DNA of 64,000 bases from Glycine soja (taxonomy: Eukaryota; Streptophyta; Magnoliopsida; Fabales; Fabaceae), in NCBI RefSeq assembly GCF_004193775.1, contig NC_041003.1, positions 22,506,790-22,570,789 of the forward strand. The letters are read 5' to 3'. Both the position numbers and the translations under genes were made by a program. Below the pieces are notes generated by a model. That model ran no database searches and was not told the origin of the DNA. It was given only the letters and a program-made list of their open reading frames with translations. This document shows positions 32,426 through 45,966 of the stretch, one piece after another. Each line of letters begins with the position of its first letter. Positions within the stretch are counted from its first letter, which is position 1.

Positions 32426-33665
32426 ACATGTTTGATAGCAAGCACACATGCAAACACTAAGCAAATAATAATTTATATGTTTTTTTATTTATTATTTTTC
32501 TCACTTAAATAAATAGTCATGATTTTTTTTCTATCATAACAAATTTTAATTTTTTTTATGCATTTATATGTATATTTCAATATATTAAAATAAAAGTTAT
32601 ATATAAAGTAGCACATAGAGATTAATTTTTTATTTATAAAAGTAGATTTTTTACTTAATGCACGGAGATTAACAATTTACGTGATGTCACATCAATATCT
32701 AAATTATTATGGTAAAATTATATTTTTTATGATAATATGAACATAAAAATATAACACATTATATTATATAAATACAAAATTCAATTAAAATTTAAAACTA
32801 TTAACCATGAGCAACGCATGAGTCAAAATCTAGTAGTACATAATAAACTTTAAATTTCACTAAGTATTTTTTAAAACAACCTTCATAATTTTAATGATAT
32901 TATAATTAATATACCAACAAATATTTAAAACTCGTAATTTTATTTGCGCACGCGCGCACTTTTAAAAAGCTACAAATATTTAAAATATATAATATACACA
33001 AAACTCATGCAAAACTCGGGTCTAAATCCTACAATTCAAACATTGGCATTCGTTATCAAATCTAGGCATTAACTACTCACTAATTGAGAGTGACTACGCG
33101 CAGTAAATAAACACTAAATGGAATTTTACTTATAACCTAAGAATAGTTTACAAACCCCTTGATTTAGGATATGTCCCATGTCGCGGTTCTTAGAGCTTAT
33201 AGGAGATGAATGATTCTCTCTCACAGAAAACAATTCAAACATGGGAGAAAAAGTTGCACCTCTAATTAATTTTTCATGGTTTTGGTTCAAGAATATCACA
33301 ATAACTCCTTAAGGAATTAATTTGGGTAACAAAATTCACCAAATTTAGGAATAAGTCCTCTAGGCAATTTGTCTGCTATAGTTGTCTCATAAAGCCTCAA
33401 ATATCAAAATCACCCCAGAAAATTTAGAAACACGAGATGCCAAAAAATTAATGTCAACATGAATATTTGTCTTTGGTTTGGCAGAAAGAAGTCTCTCTTG
33501 CCCAGAAAGACATGCATCTTTGGAATATTGCTCGTCCCCATATGTATTATTGATGCAATAATAGTTTTCGTTTCATCATTTGAGCATCCATGAATTTTGC
33601 TATAACATAAATATTTGGTGCGAGAGTTTGACAAAAAGAGGGAAAGAAGAACTAGGAAAAACACA
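32426..33665. promoter_or_regulatory. AT-rich upstream region of the PIP5K gene
   Basis: No gene recognised. Presumed to contain the promoter and 5' untranslated region of the kinase gene. There are many TATA-like strings, and I cannot choose a transcription start. A short alternating GCGCACGCGCGCAC tract lies at 32945-32958. Confidence 0.35.
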
Positions 33666-36600
33666 ATGATGGGCAGAGATAGTAGTGTTATGAAGGCATG
33701 GGAGGCAACGGTGAGAAAGACACAAGCGGTGGCCAAGAAGCGCGCAAATAGCATATTTGGGTCAACATATGTGGCCCATGCAGAAGAAGAAGAAGACCAT
33801 AAGGAAGACACAAATGGAAGCGAGGCATCTGAATTGTACCATGCAGAGAAGGTTCTCCCGAATGGGGATTACTACAAAGGAGAATGGGTAGATAATTTCC
33901 CACATGGGATGGGTAAATATTTGTGGACTGATGGGTGCATGTACGTTGGAGAATGGTTCAAAGGAAAAACTATGGGAAAAGGAAGGTTCACTTGGCCCAA
34001 TGGGCCCACTTATGTAGGGGAATTCAAGAGTGGTTATATGGATGGAACGGGAACATACGTAGCCTCCAATGGGGACACTTATAAGGGGCAGTGGGTCATG
34101 AACTTGAAACATGGTCACGGTGTCAAGAATTTTTCCAATGGAGACAAATATGAAGGTGAATGGAGAAGGGGGATGCAAGAAGGGCATGGGAGATATCAAT
34201 GGAAGGATGGGAGCTATGTTGGTGAGTGGAGGAATGGGAGTATTTGGGGTAAAGGTTCATTTGTTTGGGATGATGGGAATAGGTATGATGGGTATTGGGA
34301 AGATGGTTTGCCTAAAGGGAATGGAACTTACAAATGGGATGACGGAAGTTTTTATGTGGGGAATTGGAGCAAGGATCCAACGGATCAAAGTGGAACATAC
34401 TATCCAAGAGGGTCATCACAGGAGGCTAATCTTGAGTGGAATCCTCAAGAAGTGTTTACTAAGTTGAGTGAGTATGCAATTTGTCCAGGGGAGAAGGTTT
34501 CAATTTTACCATCACAAAAGAGGCTTGCAGTGTGGAGGTCTACAAAGGGAGGGGATGGTGCTAAGCCAAGGAGAAAGTCAGTTGATGGGAGGGTAAGCGT
34601 AGGGCTAGAGAAGCCAAATGATAGAATGCAATTATGGGGTGGTGTAGAGGGTGATTTTAGTGGTACTAAAACTCCAACTAGAGGGGGGGTTGCTGTAGAT
34701 GATGAATTGTTAGGTTTAAGCATAGATGGTGCTATTTCAAGAGAGACTCAACTCCAAACCCTGAAAGCACCAAGGAAATCAAAGAGGCAGGGGGAGACCA
34801 TATGCAAAGGACACAAAAATTATGAGCTCATGCTCAATTTGCAGCTGGGAATTAGGTACGATTATAATATAGGAATTAATTAAAAAAAATTAAATCTCAT
34901 ACAGTCAATTATGTAACTATACTTGTTTATCTAACTGGCCTTTGAATGAAAACATGGTTCACCACCACTAGTATGCCACCTGGTTCGCTATGTTTCCATA
35001 AAGATCAACTTATTTTTGCTTTTATGAATTTATTTATTCATGATGCTTCATTTTACAAAATAAGTTGATTACATTACATTTCACATCCATATTTAAAGGG
35101 TAACAGATGCAATTGTTATTACTTATTGATCTTTTTGTTCTATATTTCTTGTATTCATGGTATTTGGATTCTCTATGCGTCCTCCCTATATCACTTGTCA
35201 CTCATTATAATTTCTTTGATTTGTTGCACAGACATTCTGTTGGAAGACCTGCCCCTTCAGCATCACTTGATCTGAAACCTTCAGCTTTTGATTCCAAGGA
35301 GAAAGTGTGGACAAGATTTCCCACTGAAGGATCCAAATACACTCCACCACATCCATCATGTGAGTTCAAATGGAAGGACTATTGCCCAGTAGTGTTTAGG
35401 TAAGCCCATTGACACCTAGTGCGTATGTTTGGATTTAGGTTTTCCTTAGGAAAATAATTATCAATTTTTTAAAATTTCTCTAACATAACTAGTAAATAAA
35501 AGCAATCATTTCACCATAAGGTAAACTAGACACATAATCAATCTATTGTAGTTGTTAGTTTTTTGTTCAATATTTTTTTTTCCCATATTATTAGAGATTC
35601 TTCCACGAATGCACTCCTTTTAACATAAAAAATACAAGTTTAAGGGATGGTTATAGTTATCTTTTTTCATCCACTTAATTTATTTTCATATTATTAGAGA
35701 TTCTCCCATGTCATTATCTAACATAAAGCAATGTAAAATTAGTAATATTTTTTAAGTTTAATATACTTTTGGATCATATAAAATAACATGTTTTTTCATT
35801 TTAATCCTTATGAAAATTTATGAGCATTTTTAGTCTTTTTATTTTTCTATGATGTTTTACGAGCCTTTTATTTTTCTGTGTTAGTTGTGCTGTTCTGTTT
35901 ACTTTTTCATTGACGCAAAAAAAATTGTTAACACTTCTAGTCTTGTGATTCTTTATTTAGTTTGGAAACTTATTAGTTCCTTCATTTCAAAGACAAATGA
36001 TAAAATCACGCTTGCATATGTACTAGAAGTACTGAATCATTTTTCTTGATTTAACGACAATGACTATGTTAATATATAATATTTTATTGGGACTGTTTTA
36101 TATGGATTGAAATCATATTATTTTTGCATAATCATTGATAAACTTTTTTTTATCAAACTTTACCTTCAGAACTCTTAGGAAGCTATTCAAGGTGGATGTA
36201 GCTGATTACATGATATCTATTTGTGGAAATGACGCCCTTCGCGAACTTTCCTCTCCTGGTAAAAGTGGTAGCTTCTTTTATCTAACTAATGATGATCGCT
36301 ACATGATCAAGACCATGAAGAAAGCTGAGGCAAAAGTGAGCGCCATGTTTCTTGTCCCCACTTGAAATTGATCAATTTTTTAAGAATGCTTCTAGAATGT
36401 TAGGGAAATAAGACAACTTTTTTTTATACTAATTTCGGTATGCTGAATGCAGGCTCTCTTAAGAATGCTTCCAGCTTATTACAATCATTTTCGAGCATTT
36501 GAGAATGCCCTAGTGACAAAGTTTTATGGTCTACATTGTGTAAAGTTAACTGGGCCAGCTCAAAAGAAGGTATAAATGCTTATTGGATTATAGATGGACA

Positions 36601-39600
36601 AATTTTAATTTTACAACTATTTGACATTTGAGAAGAAAAAAAAAAGCTATCCACCGAAAGTATAAAACAAGTAATTTAATTACAAATCGTCATGATACAT
36701 TTATTAATTTTTATAATAATTATTTTAAAAATTATACTAATAATGAATTGATTAAATGACATTACAAAATTATTTTAAATTATAATAAATGACCATTAAA
36801 CTCTTGACATATTTTTGAAAAGCATCAATTGAATCAGACTAGCATCAATAATCCCATCTAGATTAACACCAAATGAACTAGAAATCACATGCTCCATGCT
36901 TAAATTTATCAATTAAATAGAGCAAACAAAAACAAAGAAAAAGTAAGGAGACCGAACCAAAGCCACCTTATCAAGCTGGAAGGGCAAACCTAGAGTAAAA
37001 CCCTCTAATACAACCAAGAATAGAATCCAACCACACTAAACCAGTGGATGAAATTCCATAATCAATTAAACGATCTGTGCAACAGTTACCTTCACAATAA
37101 ATATGAGATACATTAAACTCTTGACATTTACTATTGCTTTGCCATATAGGATTGTAGAGGTTGTTATAGTTTGATAGCTATATGGAATATGAATTAATAA
37201 TAACCCGAGGATTTTAATATTTGGAATTTAATAAGAATGCATTGAAAAATGAAAAAAAAAATAAAGATTTTTATATTATCATTTATTTATGGATTATTAC
37301 CTTTGATAGAAGGTTAACTTTTGTAATAATTATTTTGATGCAATGTTTGGTTAGAAGGAAAGAATACAATATTTTCTTTTGTTTGGTTAGAGATAAAGTT
37401 ACAGGAAATTGAAGATAAAAGTTTACTTCTAAGTATAAGAATAAAGAAAAAATATATATTTCCTTCTATTTTCTCTTCAACTCAAATTTCAAATTTTTCT
37501 TTACTCATTTTTCCCTTTCATTGTACCAAATAAACCTTAAGAAACATATCATATTGAGGTGATTTTTAATTTGTTGACAACATAAAAAATTATGTTAAAA
37601 TTTTAATTTTAATAGTACGTTCAAATTTTGCAGGTTCGATTTATGATAATGGGTAATCTCTTTTGTTCTGAGTATACCATCCACAGGCGCTTTGATTTGA
37701 AGGGTTCTTCACTTGGACGAATAACAATTAAGCCCGAGTCGGAGATTAGTGAAACAACTATCCTTAAAGATCTGGATCTAAATTTCATATTTCGACTACA
37801 AAAATCTTGGTTTCAAGAATTTTGCAGGTGATGAAACACTTCGGTACATTATGTTGTATTTGAGTTGTTGTTTTCCCTGTTAATTTGAATTGTTTTGTTA
37901 CCTTTACAAAATATAAACACTCCAACTATGTATATCTGTTATCTCAGGCAAATTGATAGGGACTGTGAGCTTCTGGAACAAGAGGGAATTATGGACTATA
38001 GCCTGCTAGTTGGTATTCATTTCAAAGATATATCAGAAAATGGTGATCTTATTTCTTCAAGATCTCATACTCTTGCTGGTACTTTTCTTATACTTATACT
38101 CCTATTCATAATTGAAAACTAATAAAAATTCTTTGACTTGTCAATTTCAGGCGATTCAGAGAGTGAAGGAACTCCCTGTATTTCTAGAGTAGACATGGAT
38201 CAACTTCTTCTAGATCCTACCAGGTCACATGTCTTTTTGAAACTTTAACACAAAATTGTAATACATCTATAATAGGTTGTTTTATCATCTAGAGTTTTGA
38301 TGTGCGTAAGTTTCTAACATTTACAAAAAAGAAAAATAAATTACACAAACACCTGAATTTGCTCTTATAACACCTTATATCCCTCTATTTGTTTTATATT
38401 ACTTAGAGCCCCCTTAGGGGGGTCGGTGTAACAAAGAGTTTTCTATAGGGTTAAAAAATGAAAAGTATTAGATGTAATAAGGACAAACCTTAAGGGAATG
38501 ATATAATTTACTCTTAAAAAAACATAGACAACATGGAAAATAAATAAATAATAAATTGTAACAGTTATTGAGAGCTGTTGATTTTTTTGTGTGTAGAAAA
38601 TATAATTTTAAATGAAGAGGAGATGTATAATATGGAGGAGCTTTGTTAATATTTTATTCATGGGCTTTATATATAAAGAAAAAGTGTAACACAAAATTCA
38701 AATGCAACATTATGTTAATCTTAAAATCAAATTGTTAACCTCTTGAATCTAAATTATAAGATCAAATTCTCATCGTTATCTAAATTTTATCTTAAATTTG
38801 AAACATATAACAAAACTTCCTAAAGTTATTCAAATTTAAATTACATATATTTAGCATCTATTGTCAACACTCTTTCTTGTCTTAATATCTATTGACACCC
38901 AATTTAAATTTCAAGATTGAAATTTGGCCTTCCTCCTTTTGATGCTTGTTTTCTTCCACGTATTTTGCTTGTAATTCTTATCTTTATCTTTCCTCTGTGG
39001 GACCACCTCTTCATTCAACTTGAGCTTCCTTTTCAGTGCATTATCCTTTTTCTATCAACTTTTTCTTGTGGGCTCCATGGTAGCAACATTGAACCTTTGA
39101 TGGATGTTGGAAGGTGGTTCTTCATCTACGTCTTCATTCTCCTATAGAAAATCAAGCTTCTTCAAAGCACATGCCTCTTACTATTCTTTTTTATCTTCTT
39201 CATCTATAGTCAGCTCCTCTTGCATCAAATTTAAAGCAAAGCTCTTGCCTTTCATCTGAACTTTGATCACTTCCATGCTGTTTAAGTCTTGTAGCCTTTC
39301 TCGATCCAATAGTTGAGAAACACTTAAAAGATTTTGATAAATTCTAGGGACATATAAAAATAAAAAATAAATTCAAACCCGAGTGGCTTTTAATTGAAAT
39401 TGTTGTTTTGTTGAGCTCTTTGAAAAGCTCTCGATCATATGTCTTATGGTTGTGCAACTACTATCAGTTAGCCAAGCGTTTTAGATTTATCAAGCATAAA
39501 ATATGACACTGCAAACATGTTTCTCTTCATCTTCTTGTTGATCCTCAACAACCGTAGCATCTACTTGTTGTTGATGATCGACTTGCATATCTTCTCCAAG

Positions 39601-41958
39601 TTTCCTAATTGACCGCATTTGTAGCATTTTGCATCGGGCCTCCACCAACATCTCTTTGGTGAGTGATTAGCTTTTTTGCAGTAAGGACATGGCAAAAAAG
39701 ATTGTGGATTATTGTTTTGGTTTCCTTCTTCAGCTTCCTCCTTTTTCTTATTTTTGCCACCTTTGTTTTTGATCTTCAATTGGGAACGGAAAGCACATTC
39801 CACTATTCCTTCTTGTCTCATAAGTCTTCTTTGCTCTTAGGCCTTCAAGTCATGCATGACTTATGCCAAAGTGATCTTGGACAGATCTTTCTTGTTCTCC
39901 AAGGAGGCAATAGAAGCTTCATATATTTTAGGTACGATCAGTAAAAAAATTTCTTCAATACTGGAATCAAATAATTTTGTGTCCAATAATCCTACCTTAT
40001 TAGCAATGTGAAACAATTTATCTGAGTATTCTTTGATTGTCTCGCTTTGAATCCCTCATTGAATTCAACACTTGCATGCTTTGAATCCTTTTATCTCCAA
40101 CACATTCTTCCTTCAGGTATCCCAACTTGCTCTTGTGGTTTTGAGTCATGATTATGGTAAAATTGATTTTTGAGACACAAGCAAAGAGACATGTCTTTGC
40201 TTTTGCCTTCTTGATTTGTTTCTTTATGAGTTTTTATTTGGGCCACGGTGAAATTTTCTACAATGGAGGAACATTATAATCTTCTTCCATGACTTCCCAA
40301 AGATCTAAATAGCCTCTAGGTAGGATTCCATTCCAACAACCAAAAGGTCATAGCTTTCTCCATCAATGATAGGAAGAGCAACTTGAGGAAACTTGCTTCA
40401 ACATCCATCTTCACATGTCCCTAAAGCTCTTAATACATTTTTTTGTGTAGAATATATATTTTTAAATGAAGAGGAGATGTATTTATATGGAGGAGCATTG
40501 TCAATACTAACATTATTCTAATCTTAAACTACTAACCTCCTAAATCTAAATTATCATTAAATCCTTTATCCTTATCTAAACAATATCCTTAATTTTGAAA
40601 CATGACAAAAAATCCTAAATATAAATTATTTAAATTAAAATTACAAAAATTTAGTCATCTATTTTCATCAAGAACCATGTAACATCCCGAGGAATCACAC
40701 CGGAAAGAGAGGAATCTAGAGACTCTGCAGGTATGAGACTGTATAGTTGGGGAAGACTTAAAGGAATTAATTGGTATTACTTATACTAACAAAATACATC
40801 TACTTTTCGATAGTCCATCATCACTTAAAAATTTCGTAGTTAAACGTGTTTGGTATGGAGTAGTTATAGAATGGGTAACCTTTTGGAAGTTTCCTGAGAA
40901 ACGTATGAGTAAGGATAAAATATGCTAAAAAGTCTTGTATTGGTTTGTGGAGTCAGTCATTAATCCTGGAAGCAGACAAAACTAATTTTTGAGGCTAGGT
41001 CTCAAAAAGGGATACCTACGAAGGATTTTGATCGATGGAAGGTTCTGATCAACAAGGATGTTGAGTGAAGTGACATCGCGTGAAGTATTGTAATGTGAGA
41101 GTCGTTGAGAAGGAAAAAATCAAGAATGTTACAACCACTTTTCTATAATGAGACAAGACTCATAACATGTTATCGTATATTTTTTTTATGGAAATAATTA
41201 ATGGTTGAAGCCAAAACAATTTATGTTCCAAAACTTGCATCTTACACATGAATCAAAAGTTGATTGTATGGAAAGTTGAAAGGAATCCAATTAGGTTGCA
41301 TCTAATGGTGCTCTCTAAAGAGCACCAAAAGTCTTTATATAACATTATTAAGTGTTAATGTGATTATTATTTCAATAAAAAAGGGTAATTTTGCTTTTCC
41401 AAAAAAATGTTTGCTTTCTCTTTATTTAGGTTGCCAATATAATGCACATTTTGTTTTCATCTTGACATTGGCATAATTAAGTTCAATTGAATTTGGAAAA
41501 ATTAATATTTCAACATGATGTAAGGCATATTTAATTTCTTAATATGGTTGTATATTTTGTACCTTGCTTCTACGAATTTATCTTAAAACCTCCTCCCGAG
41601 CTCCGGCTGACCATTATTACTTAAGTCATGTCTTGTTGGATATTACATCTATCTAATTTGTGTTAGCAGTTGGGCGAGTATCAAATTGGGGGTGAACATG
41701 CCAGCAAGGGCTGAAAGGACGGTGAGGAGAAGTGGTTGTGAATTACAACTTGTAGGAGAACCAATTGGAGAGTTCTATGAGGTGGTTTTGTTTTTTGGTA
41801 TCATAGACATACTTCAAGACTATGACATCAGCAAGAAGCTTGAGCATGCCTATAAGTCCATTCAATATGACCCAACGTCAATATCTGCCGTTGATCCCAG
41901 ACAATATTCAAGGCGTTTTCGTGACTTCATATTTAAAATATTTTCTGAAGACTCTTGA
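33666..41958 (+). CDS. PIP5K: Phosphatidylinositol-4-phosphate 5-kinase (MORN + PIPK), 8 exons
   Basis: Makes PI(4,5)P2 from PI4P at the plasma membrane. Exons: 33666-34855, 35232-35399, 36170-36335, 36453-36569, 37634-37827, 37948-38078, 38151-38223, 41670-41958. All introns are GT-AG and the total is 2328 bases, 775 aa plus stop. The start is the first ATG of [18 protein letters not shown]; the open frame upstream has no ATG. Residues about 68-238 hold eight MORN repeats (for example [19 protein letters not shown]). The lipid kinase domain is about 420-772: G-loop GKSGSFF (483-489) with Lys500, DLKGS (568-572), MDYSLL (627-632), IID (724-726), and activation loop KKLEH (735-739) with the Glu typical of type I enzymes. 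The length fits the Arabidopsis PIP5K4/5/6 type. Odd points: GRITIKPE where GRTTDKPE is usual, and a 3.4-kb last intron holding a copia relic. Confidence 0.93.
38575..40680 (-). mobile_element. Decayed Ty1/copia element in PIP5K intron 7
   Basis: Minus-strand relic lying antisense to the host gene. Two degenerate direct repeats (about 38582-38870 and 40440-40675) sharing AAATGAAGAGGAGATGTAT look like its LTRs. Between them, in order, are a copia gag remnant (about 40430-39540) with a zinc-knuckle-like [15 protein letters not shown] (the usual His is Asn), a protease-like block near 39430-39500, and a pre-integrase block [14 protein letters not shown] near 39230-39280. RT and integrase are missing. 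Heavily mutated, so old. Confidence 0.7.
40681..41669 (+). other. Rest of PIP5K intron 7
   Basis: No recognised gene. Ends in the acceptor GTTAGCAG before exon 8. About 40681-41140 is less AT-rich and may be another repeat fragment. Confidence 0.4.
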
Positions 41959-42058
41959 AAGCCAAACACAATTATGTGGCTGTTACATTCCATTCATACC
42001 CTCGCTACTCTCAACCTCGGTAGCCTTGAAATTTTTCAACTATTGGAACCACAATTGA

Positions 42059-42530
42059 GGTCCATGTGACTTTGGGTACAAATCCATTTTTTTCAACTTT
42101 GATCTTAATTAGCTTATTTCTATGTATATATAGGGCAGTAATTATATAGTATACATGATGAAATGCTGAAAGCAAGAAAATTTTGTGCTAGAATATATTT
42201 ATTCCATTTCTCCCAAATGGGGGAAGAGATGACAAGCACTCAATACATTTTGTATCAAATTGAGATGTATATTATTATATAGGAAATGGAAGATGAGTGT
42301 ACATATTCAATCCTTTTACATCTTTGATTAATTTCTTTACTATTATGTGGTATGACATTGAACAAGTGAAGCCCGAGTCCTCTCTTTGACAAATCTGAAG
42401 GTGAACACTATATTTTTTAGCCGTGCTAAAATTTATATTATAAACCCTTGGATCGGACCCAACTCTTATGGGTGTTATTATCTTTATTAATATCCCAAAA
42501 TAAAGGAGAATTAGATCTTATCCTCTAAAA

Positions 42531-42533
<3 letters not shown>
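42059..42533. other. 3' flank of PIP5K gene
   Basis: Presumed 3' untranslated region and terminator. AT-rich, no coding signal. Confidence 0.4.

Positions 42534-42606
<73 letters not shown>
42534..42606. repeat. (TA)n microsatellite, about 73 bp
   Basis: An uninterrupted TA dinucleotide run just downstream of the kinase gene. Confidence 0.97.
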
Positions 42607-42610
<4 letters not shown>

Positions 42611-45600
42611 CCCATTAGACATAGGAAAAAGGAAGAATACACTTTTAAGCTCAGGATAGGTGACCTAAAATCCTAGGAAAAACCTATTCTAGAACATACT
42701 GGAGGCCACTATACCAATAACCTACGACCTCTTGGAAAAAATGTCATTCTTCCTAAGTTTGAGTTAGCCACTTGCTTCCAATCCCAATTGCTAGCAATAA
42801 CATCAGGTTCATACTTCAAACACCTTGTTCCGATGAAGTTGAAGACATAAAAATAAGGCGGTCAAAAAGCGGCGTATCATATCAAATCCAAGAATTCTTG
42901 GGCAAAGGCATTTGAATGGTGGTGAAACTTCCCAGAATTAGAATCAAGCTAAGTTTACTATCGCCATCATGCATCTTCTCAAATTCAAATTTTATTTTAC
43001 TGATCTTTGACTTTTTGATTCTGAAAATTATACTAATATATTAATTGCAAAAGATCAAGTATTAAAAAAAAACACTCATATGGCTGATCATTCCTTTCTC
43101 TTGCTTTTTCATGAGTAAGTACTGAATTTAATGTCTACAAATTATAAAGATGGAACATATTAATGGAACGCTTTAGTTTTTCATTTATTTAATAAACATT
43201 TTTTTGAAAAATAAATTAAAGTAATAACATCTTTTTCATCATTTAAATTTAATATACGTTTTTTTTAAAAAACTTTTACTTTTTCCGATTTTCAAATGTA
43301 TTGCGCCTGAATGTAAGAAGTCCAGTGATTTACGTGATTGGCAATTTTTGGTTGTTGATAATTTTAAAAAAAGTTAAATTGTAATCTTATTCTTTCTGTA
43401 ATTTTAAATCACTTGCTATGATATATTAGTAACATGATATTTATATAGATTATTGACATGACATTTATGTGACAATAAATTAAATAAAATAAAAAATATA
43501 AAGAATATTTATAAGAGTTGAACTCATGACCTTTTATTTAAAGAAAAAAAATAAATTACTATAATACTTTTTTTAATTAATTTTATAAACACTCTTTTAC
43601 ATGTATTATTACTCAAGAATTATTAATATTTTTAATTATAAAATATATAAAATAAAATAAAATATTTCATTTTACATGTGTTTAATTTTATTATAAAAAA
43701 TATTTTAATACAAACTAATAAATTATTATATAAAAAATAAATGTTTTATTGTATTATAATTTTAAGAAAAATTACATAAACTAAAACATAGATTATTTAA
43801 AAAAATATTTTATGAAATATATACAAAATACATAAATCTAAAATAATATTTAAATAATCTAAAAAATTAAATAAATTATTACTTTTTATAAATAAAATAT
43901 TTTTTTATTATTTATATAATAAAAGAAATTTACAAGATAATTTATATCAATAATTTATATTAAAATTAAATTTATGTAATTTTTATAATTTATATATTAA
44001 TTTGATGCAATTATATTGATTTTTATAATTAGAGTAAAATAATTTGTTTATTAAAATCAATTTTAAAAATAATTGATGTAAATAGTTTATGAAATTTAAT
44101 TATAAATTGGTAAAATAAAAATAAAAATATGTAAACTAATAAAAATAAAAATATATAAAATGACATAAAATAAAAATAAAAATATTTATATATTAAATAT
44201 TTTTTTAATTTATAAATTTTACAAGCAGAAAAAAATTAATAATTATTGACTAATGATACATACACAATAGTATTTATAAGATTAAATAAACAATACAAAT
44301 ATCGTAATGATTTATCACCTTATTTTTAAATAAAAGGTTATCAATTCAACTCATATTAAAATCCTTTATTTAATTCATTGTCACATAAATATTATTTTGA
44401 CCATCTTCATATATGTCACGCCAATATAGTTAATGTTTGTTTGATTTTGGATAATCAACTCACGAAATAACAAAAACTATTTTTTTTCTAAAAATAAAAA
44501 AATAAATGTCTTAATTTAAAAATAAAAGAATTAAAATCGTAAACTTAAAATTATACACAGACCAAAATTATAATTTTAAAAAATGTTTGGTACATGATCT
44601 TGAAAATAGATGAAAGATAAATATTAAACGAGTTTTGAAAATACTTTACATATTCAATTAATATTATTTTCTAACTTTCGAAATTTGTTGCAATTTTATT
44701 TTCTCCAGGAAGAAAATTGGTCTAGATTCTTTTCAATCTCTGCTTGTTCAACTTCTTCTTCATATACTTTGCGTAAAATAGTTAATCCTTTTTTACATAA
44801 AGGAATATACATAAGTCAAAATTTTCCCTCCCAAAACTTTCAATGATAAAATAGTAATTTCATATGCCTCAGAAAAGTTTTTGGAAATTTAATTTATAAA
44901 TAAATAGTGGAATGTTTTTTATAGTTATAATCATTGACCACAATATTTTTTATTCATAATCAATTATAAATCTTAAATTAATTTTTATGTATCTTAAATT
45001 GATTTTGATTTTATATAATATAGTAAAATTTTACAGAAATATTTTTATAATTATGGTAAATTTGTATTTATTATCACAATTTTATAATTATTTATTGCAA
45101 ATATTCATTACTATTACTATTATATTTTTATTATATAATGTAATGTAATTATATATTATTATATAATTTTGTTAATATTTAATGTGACAAAATTATAAAT
45201 TATAAACATGTATTAATACACGTAATATAATAATATATAATAAAATGTAATTGATTAAATTGATAATTAATTGAATGCTAATAAATATTATGTTTCTTTA
45301 AATATTATCTTAAATACTTTAAACAAGAATTCATTCTATAAATACATATGTATCCATTGTTGTTTTTTCCTTTTCATCGTTTCTTTCTGAATCATTTGCT
45401 AATTTTTCATATTTCTATTAGTTAGTTTCAAATTTCAATGGAGGAATAGAAGCAAAAATGTCAATTTTTTATTTGTTATTTAGTTTCGATAGAGGAATTC
45501 AAGCAATATCAAATTTTTTATTATTTATTAAAATATCTTTTCAATTTTCACGAAATATTTGTTTATTGACATTGAATTTTATAGTCTCTTCCTTTTTAGC

Positions 45601-45966
45601 TATTGAAATAACACAAAATATTTACCCTATTGTTGGTGTTCTAAAAGTAACCTAACGATAAGTAAACTGGGATATTATTTTAGCCCGAACCACCTAGAAC
45701 CGTGAAGCCTACACCCAGATGCATTGGTGCCTGGACTAGAGCGTTGGCCTTCACATTAAAGCATCAAGGGAGACTCATGTCATACACGTGATCCCTAATA
45801 AGAAGCGCACGCCTCAATTAATGACAGCTAGAAGGCACATGTGACAGCTGAATAACTTATTTTTCCGCCCTAAAAGCATGGTATAAAAGGCACAAACACT
45901 GCTATGTAACTACCTTCAATTCATTCTTACACTCAATCTTAAATCCTTAATGACTTCAGCGTAAGG
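42607..45966. other. AT-rich intergenic region
   Basis: Very AT-rich, with many short A/T tracts and no convincing gene on either strand. About 45650-45960 is more balanced (TTTCCGCCCTAAAAGCATGG, TATAAAAGGCACAAAC) and resembles part of an LTR or promoter of an unidentified element. The solo LTR interrupts it. Confidence 0.5.

Noticed and set aside
33615..33665. Longer N-terminus of the PIP5K beginning LVREFDKKRERR
   Set aside because: No ATG in that part. Family members start close to the [11 protein letters not shown] block, so the ATG at 33666 is preferred.
33688..34723. Long minus-strand frames opposite PIP5K exon 1
   Set aside because: Shadows of the MORN repeats. The plus-strand frame carries the recognised domains.
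42534..42606. (TA)n tract as a replication origin or regulatory element
   Set aside because: Ordinary microsatellite with no supporting motif.
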